Origin: an uncultured Eubacteriales bacterium
GTDB taxonomy: Bacteria > Bacillota > Clostridia > Lachnospirales > Lachnospiraceae
DNA: 64,000 bases
Assembly: GCA_900317515.1 (NCBI GenBank)
Contig: ONHA01000021.1
Location: forward strand, 20,823 to 84,822
Reading direction: 5' to 3'
The translations under genes were made by a program, and so were the position numbers. The notes under the pieces are model-generated. The model made no database searches, had not been told where the DNA came from, and worked only from the letters and a program-made list of their open reading frames with translations. Positions 8,129 to 15,436 of the stretch are shown piece after piece (within the stretch, counting starts at the first letter, position 1; every line of letters starts with the position of its first letter).

Positions 8129-11017
8129 TTACGCCGCGGTAAGCAGCCACTTCTGGGCCTTCGTCCCATTCGGTGTGTAGATCTGTACATTGGCGCCGTT
8201 TGCGTTCCTGCCGCCGGAGATGTCGAGAGCGAGTCCCGAGCAGACGCTGTAGATCGTCACGGTGTCGTCGGAACCTTTGACGAGGACCCACTTCTGGGCG
8301 GGCTTGCCCTTTCCGAACATGAACTGCTGTACGTTGGTGCCGGGCTTCGTCCCTGTGTTCTGGACGTCGAGGACGCGGCCGGACCAGGCGCTTTTTATGA
8401 TGCAGCTGCCGTCGGAATTCTGCTCAATCGTCCAGAGGGCGGTCTTGGAGACGTTCGCCGTCCAGATAAGGATATTGGCGTTGTTTGCCTTGCTCGATCC
8501 GGCGATGGAGAGACCCTTGTCACGGTTTCCCAGGTCGCTCACGATCCTGTAGGTGCCGGAGACATCCGGAATGGTGCCGACAGCTTCCGGTACCCAGCAC
8601 TGGGCCTTCGTGCCGTTCGGGGCATAGAGCTGTACGTTGGACCCGTCCGCTGTTCTTGCCCCGGCGACATCCAGCGCTTTGCCGCTGTTTGGATTGATGA
8701 TCTCGATCGAACCGTCGGCATTCCTGCTTACCGTGAAGCGCTGTGCCCGGGTTCCGTTGCCGGTATACTGGCGGATGTTGGTCCCGTTTGTCTTTTTGCC
8801 GCCCTCCGCGTCGAGCACCTTGCCGGAGCGCAGGTTCCTGATCGTGTAGGTTCCGTCGTCGTTGCGTTCAAAGCGCCAGAGGTCCTCGAGGTAGGGGCTT
8901 GCCGTCTCGATCTGGGCATTTCCCTTGTCGGAGAGAGAGCCGCCTTTGATGGTGAGCAGTTTATTTGTATTCAGCATAGATCTCAGCCGGTAGACGGCCG
9001 ACGTATCAAGCATCGGGTCGGTTGTGATCTTTGTACGGGCGACAAGTGTTCCGGTGAACTCGCCGATCCCCGAGAAGATGTATGTGACAGAGGATTCGGA
9101 GACGGAAGTCTCGAGCGTATAGTCGATTCCCTCGCGGAGAGCCGTGCCGTCAATATAGAGAGAGGGAACCGGCGGCTCTTCACTGTCCTTGATCGCCTCG
9201 GGAGCGTCCGTGGTCCCGTCGGAAACGCTCACGGCGGTTTTTGAGAGCGTGAAGGTCTGCGCGGAGACCGGTTTCCCGTTTGCGCCGATGTCGGCATAGC
9301 AGATGGAAAGTGAACCGTCCCCGGCCTGGGTCAGGAAAAGACCGGTCTCTTTCGAGACGATCGCTCCGTTCTCGAGCGGGAGCCATTTCTGCGCATCGGT
9401 ATTATTACGGGTGGCGTACCAGCGCACCGCAGCTCCCGAGGTTTTGCGTGCACCCGCTACGTCAAGGACATATCCCTTAAGGTTTGTGAGGACGTAGAAA
9501 CCGTCGTCCGTGCGCTCCGCCCGCACAGGCTCGCTTTTGTAGGGACCTTTCAGGAGAGAGAGACCCTCCGAGACATACGGAGTGCCGTAGAGGAGGTCGA
9601 AATATGCGGTACGGGAGCGCATATAGGATTGAACCGTGAGAGCTCTGTCGTAGCCGGACACACCGGGGTGCCATTTGTCGTGGTCTCTTGTGACGGCATC
9701 GTCCATTGAGGCTTCGCGGTACACGATATAGTCGTCAATGGCATCAAATGAGGAGCGGACAGAGCCTGTATAAAGGCTTCTTACGAGCTCCCGAAACTCC
9801 GGTATGTTCATAAGATACTCGTAGAGGGGGAACCAGTTTTTCGGCTCAATGGCGTTCGGCGCCTCCCGGGGATCCATATAAGCCCAGGTGCGGAGCGGGT
9901 TGGAAGATTCCGGTGCGAACTTGCTCCAGGTGTTTCCGAGCGACATATCGAAATCCCACATCGGACCGGCGTGGATCACGTCGTCATTGCCGTCCCTGAA
10001 CATATAGCAGGAGCTTCCGAACATATCCTGGTCGCCGGAGAAATCGGAGAGCAGGAAGAATTTTGCAAATGAAACCACATCGGAAACCGCCTGTACCGTC
10101 TCCCAGTCCTTATCGCGGGCTGCATTTTCCAGCTGATTGTAGGCAGCCATGAAGTTATCGAGGACGGCCTGCTGTTCTGCGGGGTCATCGGAGTCGATGA
10201 CGGTCTCCTTCAGCATGACCGTGCTTCCGTTGTCGGACTTCACATAGAGGTCGTCCGGGGTGTGCACCTGCTCGATCTCGACAAGGATGCCGTTATCATC
10301 CTGAAGCGGCACGGTGCCGACTTCTACCTTCCGGGTCAGGTAGTAGAGACCCTCGTAGACGCCGTCGAAGCAGACTTCGATGAAGCGGCCCTGCGGGAGG
10401 GTGCCCGGCATCCCGTTCTGGACAGCCAGACGGAGGGCAGCGTCATTGCGGATGTGCGAGAGGTCCGCGTAGTTGGCGAGAAGGATCCACTTTTTTGCCT
10501 TTCCCTGTCCGAAGAGCTCCTGCTTTTTGCTGAATTTGATCTGGAAGGGCTTTTTCGGCTTTCCCGCCCAGGTGGAGTTGCCCCGGCCCTTTACGGTTGC
10601 GTCCTCGTAGGAAGATGCGGAGCTTCCGTCGGAGATCTCGACGCCCGTACCTTCATATTTTGTTTCCTTGGAGCCGGCCTTGATCTCGTCCAGCGTCACC
10701 CCGTTCAGCGTGATATTGAGGACCGGCAGCCCGTTCGTGCCGTTCTCCAGGGCAACCCCGACGAGGGAAGCGTTTTCGGCCTCTTCGCCGGTAAGGAGCT
10801 CCTCGTCACTGTCGGTAAAACCGAGTTCGGCCTCGCCGACCGAACCGACTTCCCAGGGGGTATCGAGCTCCTCAAGTTCCTCGAGGATCTCTTCCTCGGT
10901 GGTCGGAACGGAGATCGCAATATCACTGTCTGCCGGAATTTCATCCGCAAGAAGGGGCGTCGTGCCTGTGAACAACAAAGATGCAAGTAACGTGACAGCC
11001 AGAAGATTTTTTTTCAT
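8129..11017 (-). CDS. Secreted CotH-family protein with ricin-type lectin repeats
   Basis: 962-aa exported protein. A signal peptide is plain at residues 1-24 (MKKN then a hydrophobic run to PLLA). Residues about 100-480 form a CotH domain: KGRGNSTWAGKPKKPFQIKF, the AKKWILLANYADLSHIRND segment and the GPMWDFDMSLGN motif; CotH proteins are atypical secreted protein kinases. One lectin-like unit follows (about 500-600), then a small YIDGTAL domain (about 615-665), then a C-terminal series of ricin-B units to the end, with motifs such as GKVLDAEGGKKTNGTNIRQYTGNGTRAQRF. The lectin units resemble those in the amidase at 18666. A weak AAAGGA site precedes the ATG. Likely a surface-attached or released protein; its target is unknown. 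Confidence 0.88.
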   Translation of the reverse strand: MKKNLLAVTLLASLLFTGTTPLLADEIPADSDIAISVPTTEEEILEELEELDTPWEVGSVGEAELGFTDSDEELLTGEEAENASLVGVALENGTNGLPVLNITLNGVTLDEIKAGSKETKYEGTGVEISDGSSASSYEDATVKGRGNSTWAGKPKKPFQIKFSKKQELFGQGKAKKWILLANYADLSHIRNDAALRLAVQNGMPGTLPQGRFIEVCFDGVYEGLYYLTRKVEVGTVPLQDDNGILVEIEQVHTPDDLYVKSDNGSTVMLKETVIDSDDPAEQQAVLDNFMAAYNQLENAARDKDWETVQAVSDVVSFAKFFLLSDFSGDQDMFGSSCYMFRDGNDDVIHAGPMWDFDMSLGNTWSKFAPESSNPLRTWAYMDPREAPNAIEPKNWFPLYEYLMNIPEFRELVRSLYTGSVRSSFDAIDDYIVYREASMDDAVTRDHDKWHPGVSGYDRALTVQSYMRSRTAYFDLLYGTPYVSEGLSLLKGPYKSEPVRAERTDDGFYVLTNLKGYVLDVAGARKTSGAAVRWYATRNNTDAQKWLPLENGAIVSKETGLFLTQAGDGSLSICYADIGANGKPVSAQTFTLSKTAVSVSDGTTDAPEAIKDSEEPPVPSLYIDGTALREGIDYTLETSVSESSVTYIFSGIGEFTGTLVARTKITTDPMLDTSAVYRLRSMLNTNKLLTIKGGSLSDKGNAQIETASPYLEDLWRFERNDDGTYTIRNLRSGKVLDAEGGKKTNGTNIRQYTGNGTRAQRFTVSRNADGSIEIINPNSGKALDVAGARTADGSNVQLYAPNGTKAQCWVPEAVGTIPDVSGTYRIVSDLGNRDKGLSIAGSSKANNANILIWTANVSKTALWTIEQNSDGSCIIKSAWSGRVLDVQNTGTKPGTNVQQFMFGKGKPAQKWVLVKGSDDTVTIYSVCSGLALDISGGRNANGANVQIYTPNGTKAQKWLLTAA

Positions 11018-11081
11018 ATATTCCTTTTTCCTTTAGGTGTTGTGAATGTTTTGGAAGGGATACATTAAATGAAGTTCCTTT

Positions 11082-11110
11082 ATTATGCCCCATCCGGTCC
11101 TTAATTACAA
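11082..11110 (-). promoter_or_regulatory. Promoter of the first CotH gene
   Basis: On the minus strand: -35 TTGTAA (complement of 11105-11110), 17-bp spacer, -10 CATAAT (complement of 11082-11087). It lies 65 bases upstream of the CotH start and just downstream of the terminators of the small upstream gene. Confidence 0.6.
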
Positions 11111-11114
11111 GAGC

Positions 11115-11140
11115 AAAAAAGAAGCGGTCCTGACGGACCG
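11115..11140 (-). terminator. Second intrinsic terminator behind the 27-codon gene
   Basis: Minus-strand hairpin CGGTCC/GGACCG with a 4-base loop (11125-11140), followed 4 bases later by six U residues (complement of 11115-11120). It backs up the terminator at 11154 and insulates the CotH promoter. Confidence 0.55.
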
Positions 11141-11153
11141 GCTGCAGGGACAT

Positions 11154-11183
11154 AAAAAAGACCGGCGCTCCCTCACGCCGGTC
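11154..11183 (-). terminator. Intrinsic terminator of the 27-codon gene
   Basis: Minus-strand stem GACCGGCG/CGCCGGTC (11160-11167 with 11176-11183), 8-base loop, then a run of six U (complement of 11154-11159). It lies 34 bases after the stop codon of the small gene on the same strand. Confidence 0.75.
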
Positions 11184-11216
11184 TCTTTCACGTTTATTTA
11201 CCCTTCTTTTCAGGTA

Positions 11217-11300
11217 TTATTTCAGTCTGTAGTCGTAGATGTGATACCTCTCGACGTAGTCGAAATACTCCTGAAGAATTCTCATAAGTTTCTTTTTCAT
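11217..11300 (-). CDS. Small protein of 27 residues, unknown function
   Basis: Short reading frame not recognised as a family. It encodes MKKKLMRILQEYFDYVERYH and seven further residues (IYDYRLK): a basic N-terminus and an aromatic-rich body with five Tyr, able to form one amphipathic helix. Support for being real: AAAGGGGAG lies 7 bases before the ATG, the stop is followed by two tandem intrinsic terminators, and no other gene occupies this 490-bp gap. A weak promoter fit is GGGACA, 17 bp, TATAAC (complement of 11358-11386). It could be a leader or regulatory peptide, a membrane-associated micropeptide, or part of a small RNA. Confidence 0.5.
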   Translation of the reverse strand: MKKKLMRILQEYFDYVERYHIYDYRLK

Positions 11301-11441
11301 AATGTTACTCCCCTTTCTGTCCGGCGGGATTTCTTTCGTTCCCTTCGGACAAGCAGTGTTATACATCAAACGCCCCCGCCTGTCCCGCCAAATGGAAACA
11401 AAAAGTGGTCAAATCTTGCAAACCGGTTCGGCTCTTTAGGC

Positions 11442-11470
11442 TTGCCTTTTGGGGCCGCAGGGTGTATAAA
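11442..11470 (+). promoter_or_regulatory. Promoter of pncB
   Basis: -35 TTGCCT (11442-11447), 17-bp spacer, -10 TATAAA (11465-11470), about 38 bases before the pncB start. Confidence 0.65.
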
Positions 11471-11507
11471 TTTCTTAATAACCTTATAAAAATGAAAGGA
11501 GGCAGCC

Positions 11508-12983
11508 ATGAGAGCTTCAAATCTCACGCTTCTCACCGATCTCTACGAACTGACCATGATGCAGGGCTATTTTAAGAATCCGACCGATCAGGTCGTCGTC
11601 TTTGACGCATTTTACCGCAAGAATCCCTGCGACGGCGGGTACGCGATCTGCTGTGGGCTGAACGACGTCATTGATTACATCAAGAATCTGCATTTTACAT
11701 ATGAGGATATCCAGTACTTAAAGAGCCTCAATATGTTTGAGGAGGATTTCCTCGAGTATCTGAAAGGGTTTCATTTTACGGGAGACATCTGGGGAATCCC
11801 GGAAGGCACGGTCATTTTCCCGCGTGAGCCCATGCTGAAGGTCATCGCGCCGATCAGCGAGGCCCAGCTCATCGAGACGGCTGTTCTGAACCTTTTAAAC
11901 CACCAGTCCCTGATCGCGACCAAGGCCGCCCGCGTCTGCTATGCGGCCAAGGGCGACGGCGTCATGGAGTTCGGACTCCGGCGCGCCCAGGGGCCGGACG
12001 CGGGTATCTACGGTGCGCGGGCCGCGGTCATCGCGGGCTGCGTCGGCACCTCCAACGTCCTTGCCGGCACGATGTTCAACATCCCGGTGCTCGGGACCCA
12101 CGCCCACAGCTGGATCATGAGCTTCCCGAGCGAGTACGAGGCTTTCAAGGCCTACGCAAAGATCTATCCGAATGCCTGCACGCTGCTCGTGGACACCTAC
12201 GATGTCTTAGGTTCCGGCGTCCCGAACGCGATCCGGGTCTTTAAGGAAATGCGCGAGGAAGGCATCAAGCTGACTAAATACGGCATCCGCATCGACTCGG
12301 GCGACCTTGCCTACCTCTCGAAGCAGGCCTACAGGATGCTGTGCGATGCGGGCTTCCCGGATGCGATCATCTCCGCGTCCTCGGACCTCGACGAGTACCT
12401 CATCGACTCCCTGAAGCAGCAGGGCGCGAAGATCAATTCCTGGGGCGTCGGCACCAACCTGATCACGGCCAAGGACAACCCTGCGTTCGGCGGCGTCTAC
12501 AAGCTGGCGGCGGTCAAAAACAGCGGCGATAAGGAGTTCACCCCGAAGATCAAGCTCTCGGAGAACACCGAGAAGGTCACGAATCCGGGAAATAAAAAGA
12601 TCGTCCGAATCTACGACAAGGAGAGCGGCAAGATCCGCGCCGACCTCATCTGCCTCGACGAGGAGACCTTCGATGAAAATGAAGACATGATCATCTTCGA
12701 TCCGATCGAGACCTGGAAGAAGACCAGGATCAAAGCCGGCACCTACACGCTCCGCGAGATCATGGTGCAGGTCTTCAGGCACGGCGAGTGCGTCTACGAG
12801 GAGACCGCCTCGACGATGGAGATCCGCAAACGGTGCCTTGAGGAGCAGGATACGCTCTGGGACGAGACCCGGAGACTTGTGAACCCGCACCAGATGTACG
12901 TGGACCTTTCGGATGAGCTTTATAAGATGAAGAGCGAGCTCCTCGAGAGGCTCAGCATGGAGCAGCTGGACAGAGAAGAGTAA
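11508..12983 (+). CDS. pncB: Nicotinate phosphoribosyltransferase
   Basis: Makes nicotinate mononucleotide from nicotinate and PRPP, the first step of NAD salvage. Diagnostic stretches: LLTDLYELTMMQGYF at the N-terminus, FGLRRAQGPDAG (about 150-161), GTHAHSWIMSF (about 199-209, containing the catalytic-type His) and LVDTYDVL then GIRIDSGDLAYLS for the phosphoribosyl site. Length 491 aa is normal. AAAGGAGG stands 6 bases before the ATG. The last 54 bases before its final codons are repeated exactly 496 bp downstream (13415-13468), where they are followed by a stop and terminator, so the present 3' end may have been rebuilt by an insertion. Confidence 0.95.
   Translation: MRASNLTLLTDLYELTMMQGYFKNPTDQVVVFDAFYRKNPCDGGYAICCGLNDVIDYIKNLHFTYEDIQYLKSLNMFEEDFLEYLKGFHFTGDIWGIPEGTVIFPREPMLKVIAPISEAQLIETAVLNLLNHQSLIATKAARVCYAAKGDGVMEFGLRRAQGPDAGIYGARAAVIAGCVGTSNVLAGTMFNIPVLGTHAHSWIMSFPSEYEAFKAYAKIYPNACTLLVDTYDVLGSGVPNAIRVFKEMREEGIKLTKYGIRIDSGDLAYLSKQAYRMLCDAGFPDAIISASSDLDEYLIDSLKQQGAKINSWGVGTNLITAKDNPAFGGVYKLAAVKNSGDKEFTPKIKLSENTEKVTNPGNKKIVRIYDKESGKIRADLICLDEETFDENEDMIIFDPIETWKKTRIKAGTYTLREIMVQVFRHGECVYEETASTMEIRKRCLEEQDTLWDETRRLVNPHQMYVDLSDELYKMKSELLERLSMEQLDREE
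12919..12972 (+). repeat. 54-bp direct repeat, copy 1 (inside pncB 3' end)
   Basis: These 54 bases, encoding YKMKSELLERLSMEQLD, are identical to 13415-13468. The reading frames then differ: this copy ends REE, the second ends KQ. Confidence 0.95.
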
Positions 12984-12999
12984 AAAGGAGGAGACAGCT

Positions 13000-13323
13000 A
13001 TGCTGACCGTGAACCTTCGCTACACCGGAAAAGACGGGGCTGCCCGCAGGTTCGCCGAGGAGATGACCTCCTCCGGCACCGTGGCGGCGATCCGGGCCGA
13101 GGCCGGAAACCTGCGCTATGAGTACTATCTCTCCATGGAGGATCCGGAGACGGTTCTCCTCATTGACAGCTGGGAAAACCAGGAGGCCATCGACGTGCAT
13201 CACGCGAGCCCGATGATGGGGACGATTGCGCGCCTGCGCGAAAAGTACGATCTTCACATGACGGTGGAGCGCTTCACCGGGATCGAGGATAACCCGGAGG
13301 ATGCGAAATTCATCAGAAAGTAA
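13000..13323 (+). CDS. Antibiotic-biosynthesis-monooxygenase (ABM) domain protein
   Basis: Small ferredoxin-like dimeric alpha-beta barrel protein of the ABM/YgiN type, 107 aa. Typical features: MLTVNLRYTGKDG, the AIRAEAGNLRYEYYLSMEDPETVLLIDSWENQEAIDVHHASP core with the conserved W-x-N/D-x-x-A-x-x-x-H, and a short hydrophobic C-terminal strand. Members include quinol monooxygenases, haem-degrading enzymes and many of unknown role. AAAGGAGG precedes the ATG. It follows pncB by 16 bp, so it is probably cotranscribed. It sits between the two copies of the 54-bp pncB-tail repeat, so it may be a later insertion. Substrate unknown. Confidence 0.8.
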   Translation: MLTVNLRYTGKDGAARRFAEEMTSSGTVAAIRAEAGNLRYEYYLSMEDPETVLLIDSWENQEAIDVHHASPMMGTIARLREKYDLHMTVERFTGIEDNPEDAKFIRK

Positions 13324-13346
13324 TTAAAAAAGGATTCTTCAGTCAA

Positions 13347-13386
13347 AAAGCCGACCTTGCGTGACAAAAAAGCAGCAGTCGGCTTT
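13347..13386 (+). terminator. Probable intrinsic terminator after the ABM gene
   Basis: 9-bp stem AAAGCCGAC (13347-13355) with GTCGGCTTT (13378-13386), a 22-base loop and then TGTTTTGTT. The loop is long, so strength is uncertain. Confidence 0.5.
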
Positions 13387-13407
13387 GTTTTGTTATCCGT
13401 GAGAAAA

Positions 13408-13476
13408 ATGAAAATTTATAAGATGAAGAGCGAGCTCCTCGAGAGGCTCAGCATGGAGCAGCTGGACAAACAGTAA
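13408..13476 (+). pseudogene. Detached pncB 3'-tail remnant (repeat copy 2, 22-codon frame)
   Basis: Bases 13415-13468 repeat 12919-12972 without mismatch. A frame from the ATG at 13408 gives MKIYKMKSELLERLSMEQLDKQ read in two parts: MKIYK, then the pncB-like tail. It has no good ribosome site of its own. The stop is followed 16 bases later by a strong terminator, the arrangement expected for the original end of pncB. Confidence 0.75.
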
Positions 13477-13491
13477 ATGCTGACAAAAGAG

Positions 13492-13514
13492 AACTGCCGC
13501 GGTGTGCGGCAGTT
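13492..13514 (+). terminator. Intrinsic terminator, probably the ancestral pncB terminator
   Basis: Perfect 9-bp stem AACTGCCGC/GCGGCAGTT with a 5-base loop GGTGT and a following T run. GGCAGTTTTTT here also recurs inverted at 13602-13612. Confidence 0.8.
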
Positions 13515-13619
13515 TTTTGATACGCGGCAAAGAAGTATTTCCGATTACGTTCGGTTTCACATAAAGCCTTGGCAATTCGGAAATTCCCGCTTGCGGCTGT
13601 AAAAAACTGCCATATGGTA

Positions 13620-13628
13620 TGGTATAAT
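13620..13628 (+). promoter_or_regulatory. Extended -10 promoter of the double-HTH regulator
   Basis: TGGTATAAT, a perfect extended -10 element, 43 bases upstream of the GTG start at 13672. No clear -35. Confidence 0.55.
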
Positions 13629-13671
13629 CAAATCGCATTTGTGATAATTTGACTTAAATGAGGATACAGCC

Positions 13672-15396
13672 GTGCATTTTCAAGAGCAATTAAACGCCTA
13701 CCTTGCGGAAATAAGGGCAAGCCAGAAGAGTCTGGCTGCCGCTTCGGGTCTCAGCCCCGCTACGGTCAGCCGGTATGTATCCGGTGTGCGTGAGCCGGAG
13801 CGGGACTCCCTGAAAATCCGCCAGCTGGCGGAGGGAATCGCTTCTCTTTCGGGCGGGACGCTTTCCGCGGAGACCGTCCTTGGCAAACTGAACGAAACCG
13901 TGAGAAAAGGACCGGTCAGCGACTACGACTGCTTTCTGTCCAATCTAAATGCGCTCCTTGCAAAGACCGGCATGCGCGGCAGCGAGCTCGCGCGGGCGCT
14001 CAACTACGATGCCTCGCACATCTCAAAGATCCTGTCGGGTGCGCGCCGGCCGGGAAATGTGCGGCAGTTCGCGGAGGACACCGCGGCCGCCATCACGCTG
14101 AAGTTAGCCGGCAGCCGCGAGAGCGGCAGCATTGCGGACCTTATCGGTTTGGAGGAGGCTGAGAGCGGCAGTCTGGCGGTCCTGAGGGAGCGTATTATCG
14201 ACTGGCTCGGTGCGGGCAGCACGCCGAAGAAAGAGGAGCCGGTCCCGCATTTTCTGAAAAAGCTGGATAATTTTGATTTAAATGAATATCTCACGGCGAT
14301 TCGCTTCAACGAGATCCGCCTGCCGGCAGCCGGGGAGCCGCTGCCGTTGACACGATCCTACTACGGGATCCGTGAAATGATGGAGGCTGAGCTGGATTTC
14401 ATGCGGGCGACCCTCCTGTCCGACTCGGCGGAGGATCTGATCCTCTACAGCGACATGCCGCTTGCGGAGATGGCGGCCGATCCGGAATTTCCGAAACAAT
14501 GGCTGCTTGGCCTTGCCATGCTGCTCAGGAAAGGCCTTCGTCTCCATATCATCCACGATGTGAACCGGCCTTTCGATGAGATGATGTTCGGACTCGAAAG
14601 TTACATCCCCCTGTATATGACCGGACAGATCGTTCCGTACTGCCTGCAGGTCCCGCAGGGATCCGTCTTCATGCACCTTCTGAAAGTTTCGGGGGCTGCC
14701 GCCCTGGAGGGTTCGGCCATCGCCGGCCGGCAGGAGGGCGGAAGATATTTCCTCTGCCGCGGAAAGGCAGAGGTGAAGCACTATATGCGGCGCGCGAAGG
14801 ACCTGATTCGTAAAGCCAGGCCGCTGATGCGGATCTATCGCAGGGAGCAGAAGGAGGAATTTTATGAGATGCTCGGCAATCTCCCCGGCGAAGAGGTCCT
14901 GACAATCGCTTCGTGTCTGCCGCTCTCGGCAATTTCGGGCGGGCTTCTGGAACGGATACTTGCGCGGACGGAGCTGCCGGATGCGGATAAGGACGCGGTC
15001 AGGGCTTTCCGCAAGACAGGCAGGGAGAGGATGTTTTCATTTTTAGAGAGAGGCCTGCCGGTCACGGTTGCGCTGCCGGAGCTTTCCGCGGAGACATTTG
15101 CGGAGGCGGGCGTGCGTCTTGCCCTCTCCGGCCTCTTCCTGGAAAGCGAGATCCTCTGTACCCGTGAGGAATATCTGGCTTATCTGGAGGATGTGCGGGT
15201 GCTTGCTGCGGAGCATCCGGGGTTCAGCGTCATCATGAATCCATCCCAGATCTTCCGCGGCATCAACTACACGATCTTCGGTGAAAAGATGGTGATCGTG
15301 TCGAAGGAGAAGTGCCCGGCGATCCATTTTGAGATCTGTCACGGGAGAATGGTGCAGGCGTTCAGGAATTTTATACCGCCGATCACAGAGATGTGA
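13672..15396 (+). CDS. Transcriptional regulator with two N-terminal HTH domains
   Basis: 574-aa protein of unrecognised overall family. Residues about 5-60 form a Cro/C1-type HTH (SQKSLAAASGLSPATVSRYVSG). A second one at about 88-130 reads TGMRGSELARALNYDASHISKILSG. The remaining roughly 430 residues show no membrane segment and no domain I can name; they may be a sensor or oligomerisation region. Start is GTG at 13672 with GAGGA upstream. The surface-protein gene begins only about 40 bp after its stop with no terminator between, so the two are probably cotranscribed and the regulator may control it. DNA binding is inferred from the HTH pair; ligand unknown. Confidence 0.7.
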   Translation: MHFQEQLNAYLAEIRASQKSLAAASGLSPATVSRYVSGVREPERDSLKIRQLAEGIASLSGGTLSAETVLGKLNETVRKGPVSDYDCFLSNLNALLAKTGMRGSELARALNYDASHISKILSGARRPGNVRQFAEDTAAAITLKLAGSRESGSIADLIGLEEAESGSLAVLRERIIDWLGAGSTPKKEEPVPHFLKKLDNFDLNEYLTAIRFNEIRLPAAGEPLPLTRSYYGIREMMEAELDFMRATLLSDSAEDLILYSDMPLAEMAADPEFPKQWLLGLAMLLRKGLRLHIIHDVNRPFDEMMFGLESYIPLYMTGQIVPYCLQVPQGSVFMHLLKVSGAAALEGSAIAGRQEGGRYFLCRGKAEVKHYMRRAKDLIRKARPLMRIYRREQKEEFYEMLGNLPGEEVLTIASCLPLSAISGGLLERILARTELPDADKDAVRAFRKTGRERMFSFLERGLPVTVALPELSAETFAEAGVRLALSGLFLESEILCTREEYLAYLEDVRVLAAEHPGFSVIMNPSQIFRGINYTIFGEKMVIVSKEKCPAIHFEICHGRMVQAFRNFIPPITEM

Positions 15397-15436
15397 ACCG
15401 GCCGGGAAAATCTGTAAAGAATGCGGGAAAATGCAA

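Noticed and set aside
12919-13514. Insertion sequence between the 54-bp repeats
   Set aside because: No transposase, no terminal inverted repeats, and the repeat is far longer than a target-site duplication.
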